This document shows, piece after piece, positions 1-13,559 of a DNA stretch of 64,000 nt. Origin of the DNA: Megaleporinus macrocephalus (taxonomy: Eukaryota > Chordata > Actinopteri > Characiformes > Anostomidae); the NCBI GenBank assembly GCA_021613375.1, contig CM038726.1, positions 14,303,341 through 14,367,340 on the forward strand, given 5' to 3'. Position 1 is the first letter of the stretch. Every line of letters starts with the position of its first letter. The translations under genes and the position numbers were made by a program. The notes below the pieces were generated by a model that searched no databases, had not been told where the DNA came from, and saw only the letters and a list, made by a program, of their open reading frames with translations.

Positions 1-240
1 GATAATCACATACTCGTGTCTAAATATCTGAAGACTTGAGTAATGAATTTATGTAACTTAGTTACTTAATTAACTTAGAAACTTAGACAAAGCCTCCTTA
101 CCAGGCAGATGCTACTTCCTCCTCTTTTAGTTTTTTTGTTGTTGTTGTTGTTTTCCTTAAAGCTTCTGCTTCCCCAGCAGGCTGGATAAAGTTGCTTCCA
201 CAGAGAAAGTCATCACCATCATTCTGTAACCTCTTGTCCC

Positions 241-372
241 TTGTCCTCCTCTCTGTCTCTCTCTCCCTCTATGTATATGTATATATATATATCACTCTCT
301 CTGTCTTTCTCACTTTCTCTCTCTCTCTGTATCACCCTCTTACTCTGCCCTTCTCTCTCTCTAAGCCCCTCT
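241..372. repeat. CT-rich low-complexity tract
   Basis: Pyrimidine-rich TCTCTC runs interrupted by a TATATATATATA stretch at about 278-290. They create Leu/Ser-rich open frames on the + strand that are not genes. Confidence 0.85.
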
Positions 373-2043
373 TTATTTGTCCACTTCTGTCTTCTTGGTT
401 GCTGCTGTCAGTCAATGAGCGTCCATGTACCGGCTTCATCAACAGGCTCAAAGCACATGGCAAGCGTCAGCTGTGCTGCAGAGTCTCGGCTTGAGAGAAG
501 GGCTAACATCCTATGCAGACCAGTGTGAAACATTCAGCTGTCTTGTAGCATGTCTCTTTCTCTCTCTCTTTCACTCCCTGTGTGCCCTCTCTTCTACCTC
601 ATGGTTGTTAACATGGTTATCCTTTTCATCCTCCGCCTCTGTCTACTCCTCTGTTTTGGCATTAGCTATGCAGCCTGTGGTAATAGTTTGCTCATTGGGC
701 CCTCCCCTTAACAGGGGAGGAGCAGACCTCAGTGAATTACCACCACCGCACCCCCCTCCCAACCACACACACACACAAAAGAGGTTTTTATACAGTCTCA
801 GGACACAAAGTTAACCCTAAAGAGGATTTTTACTAGTTTGTCAGAATTTCTGCGTAATTCAGTCTTTGAGATGTAAACAAGGGCATGTAAAGTTGTTTAC
901 ATGTAAAATGCTCTGAGAAACTTGATTTAAAAGTATTTACACTGGTATAACTAGATTCCCAAAAGCCGAGTCACAGCAGGTTTTTACATGAAATTGTTAT
1001 GAATTTGCTGTCTGAGATAATTATGATGCTTTTTTTGGCTTAAAAAGTTTTTGTTTATTTGGTTGTTTGTTTTTAATGTTTGCTTTTTATGTTAAATGTA
1101 CCTGTAAGGTGTTAAAAGGCAAAATAGTTTCCCAAGGAAAAAGATTTACTGCTATTTTATTATCAACATTGCATTCATAAACCCAGAAGACACCTGTAGG
1201 TTCCCTGGTAGATATTTAATAAATACTTGATAAATGTTGATAAATGCATTGCAGTGACTCCATTAGTTTCATTATAAAGAAATCCGAGCCTGTAAGTTTC
1301 TTTCTCCACAATTGAATTAAACAGAAATGTTAAAATGAATTTGTGGCATTCCTCCTAAACCTCAGCAACCAGTTACTTTCAATAAAAAATCCCATACAAA
1401 ACACTTACAATGGCAAGACCTTTTGGTTAGTCCTGGTGGGTTTGCCTGTTTACTCTGGTTTTCCTTCAAACTCAGAACATTTTTGTCCTCAAAATGTATG
1501 TAAACAAGCACACACTCCTTTTTGGGTTTGAATCCTGTTCCCCTCTGCCTCTGTTCATCCTCACCTCCCCCCATCCTCTCTGTTTTTGTATTTGTTGTGG
1601 TGTGACAGCACCACAGAGCCCTGCAGAGACCTCTAATATGGTCTGCTGTGCTCCATCACTTGCTCGTGCAAAAGCTTTAGATAATAAAATAGACAGCAAA
1701 GAGGGACACAGTCCGTCTTCCAACAAAAGAGTGCCTACAGCTGTGCTCTCTGAGTGAACCTGGAATGTAAAAATGTTGGTTAGGATTTTAACCAGTCATT
1801 TTCATCTGTCTTTCATTGTGACTGTTTATTTTTAGTTTTGTGTTTATTTTCTAATCTTTTGTTTTGAATTAACTTGCATGCCAACGAATGACCTTATCGA
1901 AAATATTTGACCATGACATGCTATCAAGTTCTGCGGCTCTGGTCAAACTATGCTGTATTGAACACTGATTACACCGCCTTGCTGTTAGGGTAGAAGAACA
2001 TGTTGCTCGACTGTCCTGGCAGCATCCCATACAGGTAAGAAGA

Positions 2044-2197
2044 GAGGAGCTGTGTCAGATGGAGGAGTTTAAGTGTTTGCCATAAGGCAAAGCTCTCTGT
2101 TTACCGGCCAGTCTACATCCCCACCCTTACCTATGGTCATGAGCTTTGGGTAATGACTGAGAGAATGATATCACACATACAAGTTCTAGAAATGAGT
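2044..2197 (+). mobile_element. non-LTR retrotransposon (LINE) ORF2 fragment
   Basis: A short degenerate + strand segment reads ELCQMEEFKCLP and then, after an apparent deletion, KAKLSVYRPVYIPTLTYGHE followed by LWVMTERMISHIQVLEMS. The TLTYGHELWVMTER block marks the region after the reverse transcriptase core in a LINE family common in fish. Nothing of the polymerase core or endonuclease is present. Confidence 0.85.
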
Positions 2198-2225
2198 GGT
2201 GGGCTCAGCAGAGATGGCAGTAAGT

Positions 2226-5200
2226 TCCTCTTTACTCCTTACGTAAAGTAAACGTCAAACGTCTGCTCTGGCATGGTACTTTAGATGAAAAGATCAAAAG
2301 CATTTCTTTAAAAGTTGTTTTTAATACATTTTTTAGACAGAACCTCTTTTAATTGAGGTTTACTGGTACACAACCACAAATTGCATGCATAATGATTTAT
2401 ACAAGAACTGCACGCATCACATCCACAAAAACCAACTCGTCCAGAACACCTTTAGATGTTGGGCAAAAAATTTGCTGGAATCTGTACTTTTTGATTTTAG
2501 CGGTTGGTACTTAAAACTAAATATGATCGTATTCCTTGTGAACTGCAACTAGCTCGAGTGACACTTTCACAAAATACCCCAGTCTCATTCTCCAGGATGT
2601 GTTTGTTGGTCCAGCCTGGTCAAATAATTCCGTTATGTGAGGTAGTGATGGGGAATCTAAGAGAATTCCAGAAGAATAGGTTCTTGCCCGGGTCGACTAT
2701 TGGGCGATGCTTGAAGAGTCTGCTCTTCAACGTGCTTTTTCATCCTAGTTGAAGCTGCAAAGAGCCTGAAAGCTCTGCTGACAGAATGGTTTTCCACATT
2801 AAAACTAAAAACCATATTTTTAGTAAAAAAACGACTAAACGGGATTTACCTCTGTTTTGCTAGCTACTCAAATAGCTATTCAAATTTCATTCCACCTTAA
2901 ATGGTGCTGCCGTTACTGTCTGATAAGGTAACTGCTGCATCACCTAAGGTGAACCTAAAAATGTAAAAAAGGAGCTGGCAAACTATGAAGCCAAATTCTG
3001 GAACAAGAAAACATCCAACTTTCTATTTTCAAATAATTCTGACTACAGTGGTGATTTTCTTAGTACATTGAGTTTCCCTCGCTCATTAGCCTACTGGTGA
3101 AGTAACATACATTTTACTCACATCACTGGAATCTACTCAAAGTTAGGATGGTTTAATCTCTGCTGTATCCCCGGCCCTCTGACTCTAAAGGTTTTACTGC
3201 TAAAGACAAAGTAAAGAAAACTCATGTCATGGATTACTGATGTTTTTTTTCTGACGCACTGTCTACAGTAAGCTCAGGCTCAACGCTGTCACTGACTTAT
3301 CTGTTTATTTTTCTTTCATTTCAGGTCTCTAAGCCTGAAAGTAGCCAATCACACATTCACTCTGCTCCTCCTCCTATAGCCCCCACCTTTCAAATCCAAT
3401 AAGATTCTGTTTGGTGCTTCATTAGGTGCTTAAGTAGAACTGTCTGATTAAATAATACATAAATGATCAAGAGATCAAAATAGGTGAATGGATTACTAAA
3501 ACTTGAATAACATGCCAAGTAATTACTTTTCTTTTCAAATGTAAATAGTAAAAATAGTAAGCATTACATGACCGTAGTATAGATACCTAAAAAATACTTG
3601 GGTACAGATACCTAAAAAATACTCAAGTACAGATACCTAAAAAAAATACTTAAGTACAGTAACGAAGTAACAAAGTACCAGGCACGGCCTACATGGTGAC
3701 AAGACCTTGAGTTCGTGTATAGACATTTGGACGGATATATCTCCACGTTGACCTGGGGAAGGCTCAGGATCCATCAGTGTGAACTTAAGGAAGTTGGATT
3801 CTTTGTTATGTTATGTTTTATTAAATGTATTAAATTTGTCTAGGCTGTTGTGAGTTAGTGAATTATATTGTACTGTGCTACTGCAGAACACAAGTGCCTT
3901 AATGTGAGTGTGTTGTGTTGTGGAATGCTTTGCCAGGAACATGTTGTTAAGGATGTGAGAAAACAGATGTAGCACAGCTTTAATGCCAGATAGGACAACC
4001 ACTCTAGCTGATGAACAACCAAGTCCAGAAACAGTGGAAATATAGTTCTCTGGCACATCGTCCACTGAAGAGGGAAGACCTGGAAGATGGCGAGTAGAAG
4101 ATGACGTGTAGAAAAAGATGTGTGGATGATGACGTGTAGAAGATGACGAGTCCTCATTAGCATCCTGTTTTGTTGGGGTTAGCTTGATGTAGATGAGTAG
4201 ATGTGTTAGACTGAGGGCAGACCCATTACTACAGTAACTCACTATCACCTCATGAGATACAAAGTGGTATTATGAGACTGGATGGGCTGGGGCTAGCTGG
4301 TTAGCATGCTAACTTCAGGAGATATCTCTCAATGTGAAACATAGGCATCCTTAACATCTCCACAAAAGGGTTATTTACTCTGTTGTTAATTTTGGAATGT
4401 TTTCAACTACAAATCTCACACATTTTTCTTTAAATGAATTGAGTTCCCGGATTTCCTGCTGCATGTTTTACCCATAACAAGACACAACATTAGTTCAAAC
4501 CAATCCTGTCTACTTAGTTAGATCTGGATTTTTCTGGTAGTTTATATGTACTAAATGATACAGACTAGTTAACCTTGACTGAAAAACATTAATAAATCTA
4601 TATGCTGTTGGATTCCTGCATTAATGACATTTCTCTGATTGCTGTAGTCATCCATAAAGCCATCAAAACATTTGGTACTGGTTATGACTCCAGTTCCCAT
4701 TGTTAGTGGTGGTTTATGTCCTGACACTGAAACACTGAAAGAGTTAACTCTCTTTATTTCAGCTTTTTTAGATATACCTTTATCTATGCACAGTGACCAT
4801 AAATGTCCAGTAATCAGAAAATAGTTAATGAGAAACTATACTTTGAATTCTATATGACCTCATATAACTATTAAACTCTATTAAAGTCATCAAAAACAGC
4901 CATTGCAGTTATTCCTCACTGGAGCAGGAGTGCTATTTTCTGTCTGGAAAATTATTGCTGTTTTCAAAGTCACTTAGTAGTCTCATTAGTTCTCATTAGT
5001 GGTGAATGTTTTGATTATGAAAAGTAATCAGGATCTGAGCTGAGCAGCTTGGAAATTAGTTTAGTTCATTTTGCTTAGAAGTATTTGATAATTGTTGTCA
5101 TCCAGTGGAAAATATCATGGTATAAGTTTGAGTTTACATTGCCTGCCCCTTCCAGCTGTTGTGCTTCGGACAAACAGCTACGTTTCTGACAGACCTTGTG

Positions 5201-7249
5201 ACTGTGAAAAGTGGTTTCTGTGTCCACATCAGCACACTCTTCCGCACTACACGGGATTCCACAGGGGTGAGCAGTGGGAAAGTCTGCCCGCATGTGGAAT
5301 GTTCCTACAGTCCCTGCAGTGGTCAGAGCTCTGCTTTTGTCATGGGCCAGACGAGAAGCGTAATGTGATTGTAGTGATGGCGTGTGAAAGGTATTACAAA
5401 GAACTATTCAAGCTGGATTGGATTTATCTGGGGTGGCAGTGTAATTTAAAAGATTTTTAATGAGATCTGTGATTTTAATCCAGCGCAAATCCACAAAGCC
5501 TGATGCTTTTGTCTGACAAGAGTCACTCTGTTGTTAGCTGAACCTGGAGTAATAGTAGTAGTTGTGCTGATTGAATTATGATTATATTGGATTTATAGTA
5601 ATATAAAAAACTTAATAAATGTGATTAGTTTTTATTGTTGCTGAGCGTTATGCTTATTGTATGTTTAGTTTATGATGTTTTAGCCTGGCTTGTCTGTGGT
5701 AGGAAATTGCAAAGATGCTTTATCCCGTAAGAATTGGCAGCTCAAATCTTCTGGCAAAACTAATCCTGCTTAAACAGTCCAATGTGGAAAAAGACAATAT
5801 GATTTTCCCTGAACGGAAATGTATTGCTTCGCTTAGTGTCTTTAGGACTTTCTGAAAATGATGCATGAATAGTAAGTAACCTGTAAGTGAGGGAGTAAGA
5901 GGGCACTGATACACTGCTGTATCGCATGATTATGTTTTGTGATATATTGATCCTCACAGTATTTATAATTAATTGAAAAAAATGCAAAGTATAATGAATT
6001 AAATGCAAAGATTTGTGGCAGACTATGGCTCATTTTGTGTTGTGTTTAAGCCCTTGACTGCTATATAGCATTGTTGTAATACCTCTTCAGCTATAACACT
6101 CTTCCACTCCAACATAAACACGTAGGGTTAGGGTGCACTGCTTATGGTAGCATTAGCAAGCCTATGCGTAGTATGGTGTGTTTTTTACCCTATGAGTGTT
6201 TCCTAAAATTAGATTTAAAACAGTAACAGCAACGACAACCATTTTTCTTGCTTCAATATCACAATATATTACAAAATATTGATTCATAACAATCCACCTA
6301 CTATTTTCAAGGGCCTATAGAGTTGTGTGAGGCTTGTGCTCTTAGATAATCTAAGCATGACAGCAGCTCAGTGATGGCGCAGAGTTACAGCCCACATGTT
6401 TGATTTCAGCTTTCACCCTTAAGACCAGCCACTCAGCTTTGCACTTCCAGGTGTCCTCTAAAGGGATGTCATTGTCATCAGTGGAGCTGTTACAAAACCT
6501 GTGCTGTGGTGTGTGGCATGTTTTAGTCTGCACACTGAGCTATCAGTACTTGCAGGTGCTGCATTAAACACTTTTTTGGCAATTCTTTCATTTTAGCACA
6601 TGTTAGTCAGAATCAAACCTGTGCTGAGCTGTGTGGCACTGTTTGAATCTGTAGCCTGTAAATTATTTTAGCCGATCAGGCTACAGAGAGACAATAGAAC
6701 AAGTTTCATTTTGCCTTTCTGTTCAGCACTTAAGCACCAGCTGCTCCACATTCTATTAAATTTGAGTCATTATCAACTTGTGTCAGTGCTTTAGTTAAAC
6801 AGAGTCTAACATGCTATGTGGTGAGCAGAGCTGCTCTCATGCTAACTAAGCTAATGCTAACGAAACTACAGCTAACCATGCTGGTCTCTCCTAGTTAGCA
6901 GGACTGTTTAGCATTTAATTTTTTTTAGTTTTTTATTTCTTTTGTGGTTAAGAAAATAATGAGGGTAATTCTGTTTAAACACTGTGAAAGTTGTAGGTAA
7001 ACACTTATTTCACTGTTTTAGAATCTATCAGTGCGCAAATTGCCACTAGGTTTGTTGGGTCCCACTTTATTTGAATACTACATACTACAGACTTCATAAC
7101 ATGTGCATAAGCAGTGAGTAATGTATTGCAATATTTGTTTTTCTGGTCATCAGTTCTTTAGTGTTATTTATTAGGTTATTTTGGCAAGGACTTTATAATG
7201 GTGGGGTTAGCCTTCCTCCATGTCAGATCATGTCATCACTTAGATCTGA

Positions 7250-7251
<2 letters not shown>
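2226..7251. other. non-coding stretch
   Basis: Apart from the repeat end at 3555-3690 I see no gene. 4085-4150 has three imperfect GATGACGTGTAGAA units. A 122-codon open frame at 5092-5460 (+) matches nothing I recognise. 6830-6910 has repeated GCTAAY words. Confidence 0.6.
3555..3690. mobile_element. probable DNA-transposon end with three 25-bp tandem units
   Basis: GTATAGATACCTAAAAAATA, GTACAGATACCTAAAAAATA and GTACAGATACCTAAAAAAAA begin three successive units of 25-27 bp, followed by GTACAGTAACGAAGTAACAA. This AAGTACAGTAACRAAGTA style is typical of the ends of hAT-like elements in teleosts. No partner end was identified. Confidence 0.5.

Positions 7252-7301
<50 letters not shown>
7252..7301. 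repeat. (TA)n microsatellite
   Basis: Uninterrupted alternating A and T for about 50 bp. Confidence 0.97.
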
Positions 7302-7303
<2 letters not shown>

Positions 7304-7530
7304 CGTGCTGTTTTACTAATAATTTATTGCTTGTCAGCATGATATCAAATAGCTTTTTTCAAACATCACAATGCCTAAATCATATATCGTATATCATGTC
7401 ATAGTCATAGTAACAATACTCACACTATTTGTGAGGGGGATTAAAACATTTTGGTCAAAAATTGCAGGAAAGTACAAAGTTCTTCCACAAATTGTGTGCA
7501 ATTACATATTTCCACCAGAGAGTTTCCTAA

Positions 7531-7709
7531 ATATCGTTGCTGTCCAATTAAAATGTATCTCCATTTTTGTTGATTTCTATTTTTCTACATCAGTTAAACG
7601 TGACAGTTGTTGTTTACGTCATGTGATAAGTTCATGATAAATGGACCAGTGGAAATGCTCCATAATTGCTTGGGAAAATTGCTAATTTTTTATTGGACAG
7701 CAATGATAT
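7531..7709. mobile_element. 179-bp foldback MITE, best copy of a window-wide family
   Basis: The left end ATATCGTTGCTGTCCAAT and right end ATTGGACAGCAATGATAT are 18-bp inverted repeats with one mismatch. The interior has shared family words: CCATTTTTGTTGATTTCTAT, TTTTTCTACATCA, and a block around ATGGACCAGTGGAAATGCT. No coding capacity. Family assignment is unknown to me. Confidence 0.75.
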
Positions 7710-8096
7710 CCAATCCTTATATATATATATATGAACTAACAAATTTAAAAAAAGGTCTATACTGATTTGTCTGAACATTAAATCAATATTAATCTTAAGC
7801 AGTGGTTTGTGGTTTTGTATTGCTGTGGGCTTTTTCGTCTTGCGTTTCTTTCAGGATGTAAATGTTTTGACGTGACCTCTACTTTGGGAACCACGGCTGG
7901 TTGCAGTTAGGGCTCAAAGGTCAGTACAGGATTAGGGGGACTACTGCAGTGCAGTGTCCCCACAGACTCTGAGAGGAAACTTTTACTCCCTCACACACAT
8001 ACAATCACATTCACGTGATCTGGTCTTCTTGATAATGTGTTTCAGAGACCAAGAAAACTAAATAAGCTGAGCCTGTAAAAGGTCAGGACATCCTAA

Positions 8097-8266
8097 CATA
8101 TTGTCACTGTCCAAAGAAAAACATGCACCTCCAAAATAGCAACTTTACAGGAGAGGCCAAGGTGTTCATTGTAATTCAATGGAACCAGAAGTTTTCCATG
8201 CTGCGTTGGAGCATTTCTATTTGTTTATTTATCATGAAATTGTCACGCGATGTAAACGGCAGCTAA
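8097..8266 (-). mobile_element. truncated copy of the foldback MITE family
   Basis: It starts with ATTGTCACTGTCCAAAGAAA, then AATAGCAACTTTACAGGAG, GGAGCATTTCTATTTG, and ATCATGAAATTGTCACGCG followed by TGTAAACGGCAGCT. It shares these words with the copies at 22507-22672, 44063-44307 and 63427-63659. The second end is missing. Confidence 0.65.
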
Positions 8267-11200
8267 CTATATATAGAGATAACTTTATACTGATGGAGTG
8301 ACAATGTACTGAAGATATTTTATTGTACTAAGGTTATTTTATTGTACCAGAATATAATTCTGCTTATCAGGTCTCTAGTTTTCGTGTTTTTTTTATTGTG
8401 GAAAGCAGGTAGTCAGCGCCTTGTCAGTCGCTCTAACAATAGCGCTGCGAGGCCAGACTTATGATTAATTCTGGTTGTAAAATCTGATTGGCTGTTGTTC
8501 AAAGCTGTTGTAATAAAAGAAAAACTATACACGGCAGTTGAATTCTGTTCTATTGTGCCAGGTTATTAAAACCATTGCACCGTCCATGAAATAATCTTTG
8601 ACTGTTATGTCGTTTGGCAACCTTGCTAATGATCTACAGTGCAGTGTTTATTGTGATTATTAATAATAATTATTTTTGTACTTTTGTATGCTTTTGATTA
8701 TGCATTCTGAGGTCATTCTGTGATTCTTTTTGCCTCATTTAGCTGTTACAGAGAACAGTTCAGCAAAAAACAGTAGATATTATTGGCATATCTGCTAATA
8801 CACACTGGTTCTTTAGACTGCATCACGTTTTATTAACCATTTTAATATAAGAATAAGACTTTAACTCCTTACAAATAACCTTCACAGCACAATCCATGTT
8901 AGCGAGTCCAAGAAAATGCTGTTAAAGAGTCCGCTGGGATGGATAACGTAACTTGGCAGTACATAATAGAGATATTTTCTGCACTGGCCACGTCTCCTCT
9001 TCTAGAAAGGCTTTACACCAGACAGTGTATGTGGGGTTTTTAATTGCGTTCAGACACAAGCATTACGGAGGTCAAGTGTTAATGTGGGGTGATTAGTTAG
9101 ATGAGATGACGCATTAGGGATGGTTTGGTTTGTGCAGCTGCTCTTGAGCACCCCTTTTTATTGATAATGTTTTTTAGGAGAAGATGCACGATGCAAGACG
9201 AACACCTAATTCAGTAATCTTAAAGTAGTGAGCTGCACTTGTATGTAAGCACTGTTTAGACATGGCATGTCTTTTTACTTGACATAGTAAAGAATAAAAT
9301 CTTCCTCGACTTGCTGATATAAGCACATTCAACGTCACTCATGTTCTTTCGCTTATCCCTGAAATAAAACTATTTTGAGGCGCTTAAATCACTTAGAATT
9401 TGAACGTTCAGCTTTCCGCTTGATGTTCCATGGGTGAAGTCATGTTCTGGCGGCAGGCTGCACTTTTCATCCCTAGCTGTAAAAGCAGATGAAATAAGAC
9501 TCACTTTACAGTAAATGCAGCAACATTTCGGAAGTATCTTGGAAAAACTGGTGGTATCATAATAGTCCTTTTGTGTGTGTCGTTTTTAGCGTGAGCACTG
9601 TTTTCCGGGTGGAGGGGGTGGGAGGTACTGAGTGATAAGGGCATCTCGCATAAAGGGGGGTTACTGTGTGCAGTTCTGGAAACATAGTTTATCTCCTTCT
9701 TCCATTTGGAAAGTGTTAAGCCTGCACGATTCCATGTTTTCTTTTGGACTAAAAAGCTTAGTTAGTTATTTTTTATTATGTTTGCCTTTAGCTTTGAGTT
9801 TGTCTGCATTTTAAAAGTAATAATTTTATAAATTTAGCCAAATTTTAGCAACTGCTGAACATCAGACTTTGAAGATCTTGAACATGAAGATTGAGCAAGC
9901 GAGGGAGGTGGATACATGTGCAACGTCTGTTTATTAGAAATGAACCTGAGTGCTTTAAGAGTGCAGGCAGAGGTGGTAAGAGAATGAGAGACCATGATAA
10001 ACACTGAGACTGATACAAAAAAAAAAAAAAACTAAGATACAGATGCTGAGAAACAAAACCTGAGAACCTAAACAATATAGAGCAGGTTACTTACATGTAG
10101 TCCAAATCACAATTCCAAAAACATACTAGCGCAGCTAGTATGTCCGAATACTCATTAGCCACTGAACGGTATGCAAATGTTACCCGGATGACCTCCTGAA
10201 TCAGGAGCCGTTTTTATGTATGTGACTGCAGCACATAATTTAACTGGAGCCATGGATACATTTACTTCAAATCAGAGAAAATAAGCGGAAAGTGGAACGT
10301 CAGCTGTGTGTGCGTAGCTACTGCTGGTGCGCTGCCTCTACAGAAGTTAGAGGTAAAGAAGAATAAGTTCTCCTCCTCATTCATCTTCTCAGAGTTCCAC
10401 ACCGTCTGAGTACAGATTCAGACAAAAACGCAGGTCACTGTAAATCTGTCAGTAAACGGGCTTTTAAATGAATAGCGGGACGTTTACAGTGGTGGTCTGA
10501 CGTCTTGCGTCACAGGCATTGGTAAGATGGCAGACGTTGTACATCCGAGATTGCATGGATACTAAACACTCACGTGCTGTGAAATTACCTACTAGTCCAC
10601 TGCTCGAGCAGTACGTACTGGCTCCAGTCTAGTACCTACTGAATTAGTTGATGCACCTAAAGATTAGGAGCAAACATAGAGGTATAAAAACACAAGGGTG
10701 GACAAAAAACACCTGGGAAGGGGAAGATCCACAAACTAGGACCTGGTGAGGGATGTGACAGAAGGGTGGAGACATGGAGGAGGTAGGAAACCAAAATAAC
10801 AGAAGCACATGGACAGAACATGAGGGCAAGATAATGAAAGGCAGAAGCCCACAGGGAGAGAGGAGCAGGTGGAGTACTGATATTTTAATAGCAATTAAAT
10901 TGCTTTATGTAATAAAGTCATTCCATGAATGAAAGAATGTTGCTAGGTTTTGCCTTTTTTAAATGAAAAAGTCTGGATTTTACAAATTGTGGGCTTATTT
11001 ATTTAGATTTCTTGACTTTTCCATAGCTCACTGAAAAGATGGACAGAGTACACAAGGACTTGATTAATAGTTGGTAGCTTGTTAGAATTCCTATGCTTTA
11101 GCTAACCGCCAGTTAACCACATTCTCTAAAAATACTGTTTTTCCCTACAATAGGGAAGAAACTGTAGTCTGTGATGGTTTATGTTTAATAGAATTTAGAG

Positions 11201-11763
11201 ATATTGCCATCAGAGAAGTGATTGCTGTTGATTTTAAGTAAAGATGTATTTAAACAGCTTAGATATAAACACAATAAGTGTAAAGATAACTTTAATAACT
11301 TTAATGCTGCTGTTCATAACATATCTATTTTTTTTATGATTTCACTCTATTGTCTTTGTCTCAGTGTTTCAGTGCTTGACATTTGCTTGATAACCTTAAC
11401 ATTAAAAAAGTGCGAGAAAAGCTTAGTTTTGTCGCCACAGGGTTTGAATGGCCTTAGCTTTTAAGCTCTAACCTTTACTTCCCTCTGCTTTGACTTTATG
11501 AAGTGGGCAGCACGAAACAAACAACAAAGGAACTAAGCTTAATGCTTTAGAAACGCCTATTAGGTTTAGAGCCAGGTCGACTGAAAGAGGGACACATCTG
11601 TCAGTAGGAATGTCCAGGAGAATGCCAGGCTGAAAGAAGACCCCAAGACTCTTGTTTTTATAGGGTGACTTTTACGTGACCTTCAAAATAAAAATATAAT
11701 CAAAAATGCATATAAACCTCACCTTACCACGTCATGTTGAAGCAGTGACGTTCGTACCACATA
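8267..11763. other. non-coding stretch
   Basis: Nothing gene-like. Poly-A run at about 10017-10031 and the possible transposon block at 10110-10640. 10680-10870 is rich in A and G on the + strand. Confidence 0.6.
10110..10640. repeat. possible MITE-like or DNA-transposon-derived block
   Basis: It is locally CpG-richer than its surroundings. It opens with CATACTAGCGCAGCTAGTAT and GTCCGAATACTCATTAGCC and closes with AGCAGTACGTACTGGCTCC and TAGTACCTACTGAATTAG, phrases typical of a fish DNA-transposon family. The inverted ends are only loosely alike and no transposase is readable. Confidence 0.4.

Positions 11764-11803
<40 letters not shown>
11764..11803. repeat. (CT)n microsatellite
   Basis: Uninterrupted CT run of about 40 bp, a few hundred bases left of the 36-bp minisatellite. 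Confidence 0.97.
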
Positions 11804-11805
<2 letters not shown>

Positions 11806-12049
11806 ACGTTTTATGTTTCAGTCTCACTGGATTTATCTATTAGTTTATTTATAAGAAGTTTATCTATTAGTTCCCGTTTATCCATCCTTTAATCAATACA
11901 ACTATGCACCAGTCTTTTCTATATACCCAACCACTCATTCAGCCACCTGTCTTGCAACTGTATAACCCACCCACCCAGCTGTCCCTCCAACTGCTGTCCC
12001 AGTCCAGCCAGTTGTCTCCCCACCTGCCCACCCATCTATCAATCTGTCC

Positions 12050-13310
12050 ACCTACCTATCAGCCTGTCCATCTACCGCCCCTCCCACCCACCTGTCAGTC
12101 TGTGTATCTACTGCCCCTCCCACCTATTCATCAGCCTGTCCATCTACCGCCCCTCCCACCCACACATTAGTCTATGTGTCTACCGCCCCTCCCACCCAGC
12201 CATCAGCCTGTCCATCTACCGCCCCTCCTACCGACCCATCAGTCTGTCCATCTACTGCCCCTCCTACCAACCCATCAGTCTGTCCATCTACCAACCCTCC
12301 CACCCACAAATTAGTCTATGTGTCTACCGCCCCTCCCACCCACTCATCAGTCTGTGCATCTACCGCCCTTCCCACCCATCCATCAGCCTGTCCATCTACC
12401 GCCCCTCCTACCGACCCATGAGTCTGTCCATCTACCGCCCTTCCTACCGACTCATCAGTCTGTCCATCTACCGCCCTTCCTACCGACCCATCAGTCTGTC
12501 CATCTACCGCCCTTCCTACCGACCCATCAGTCTGTCCATCTACCGCCCTTCCTACCGACCCATGAGTCTGTCCCTCTACCGCCCTTCCTACCGACTCATC
12601 AGTCTGTCCATCTACCGCCCTTCCTACCGACCCATCAGTCTGTCCATCTACCGCCCTTCCTACCGACCCATCAGTCTGTCCATCTACCGCCCTTCCTACG
12701 ACCCATCAGTCTGTCCATCTACCGCCCTTCCTACCGACCCATCAGTCTGTCCATCTACCGCCCTTCCTACGACCCATCAGTCTGTCCATCTACCGCCCTT
12801 CCTACCGACCCATCAGTCTGTCCATCTACCGCCCTTCCTACCGACCCATCAGTCTGTCCATCTACCGCCCTTCCTACGACCCATCAGTCTGTCCATCTAC
12901 CGCCCTTCCTACCGACCCATCAGTCTGTCCATCTACCGCCCTTCCTACCGACCCATCAGTCTGTCCATCTACCGCCCTTCCTACGACCCATCAGTCTGTC
13001 CATCTACCGCCCTTCCTACCGACCCATGAGTCTGTCCATCTACCGCCCTTCCTACCGACTCATCAGTCTGTCCATCTACCGCCCTTCCTACGACCCATCA
13101 GTCTGTCCATCTACCGCCCTTCCTACCGACCCATCAGTCTGTCCATCTACCGCCCTTCCTACCGACCCATCAGTCTGTCCATCTACCGCCCTTCCTACCG
13201 ACCCATCAGTCTGTCCATCTACCGCCCTTCCTACCGACCCATCAGTCTGTCCATCTACCGCCCTTCCTACGACCCATCAGTCTGTCCATCTACCGACCCT
13301 CCCACCCACA
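12050..13310. repeat. 36-bp minisatellite, about 35 units, with higher-order structure
   Basis: The unit is CCCATCAGTCTGTCCATCTA plus CCGCCCTTCCTACCGA. Units between about 12390 and 13290 are nearly identical; those toward 12050 and 13310 are more diverged, and short CCAYC-type degenerate units extend to roughly 11940 and 13420. Six units are 35 bp (CTACG in place of CTACCG, G at 12700, 12771, 12878, 12985, 13092, 13271). Because 36 is a multiple of three the array stays open in several + frames, one of them 332 codons long, but this is not a gene. Confidence 0.97.
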
Positions 13311-13559
13311 CATTAGTCTGTGTGTCTACTGCCCCTCCCACCCGCCCTTCGGTCTGTCCATCGGTCTGTCCATCGGTCTGTCTATTTACGGCCCCTCCCA
13401 AACTGTCGGTGCATCTACCATCCCTCCCTCCCACCCTTTCTCCAGTCTCGCCCTCTGCTGACCCATACACCCACTAACCCACCAGTCTCTCCCACTAACC
13501 AACCCATCCCACCCAAATCACCCACCTACCAGCCTTGCACCACCAATCTGACCCACATT

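Noticed and set aside
5092..5460. 122-codon open frame on + strand
   Set aside because: No recognisable domain, a second frame is open over part of it, and there is no sign of splice sites or conservation.
6120..6135. GTAGGGTTAGGGT, telomere-like word
   Set aside because: Only about two TTAGGG-type units; too short to be an interstitial telomeric array.
12318..13316. 332-codon open frame, Pro/Ser/His-rich
   Set aside because: It is the 36-bp minisatellite read in frame; a parallel 203-codon frame in another phase shows there is no coding constraint.
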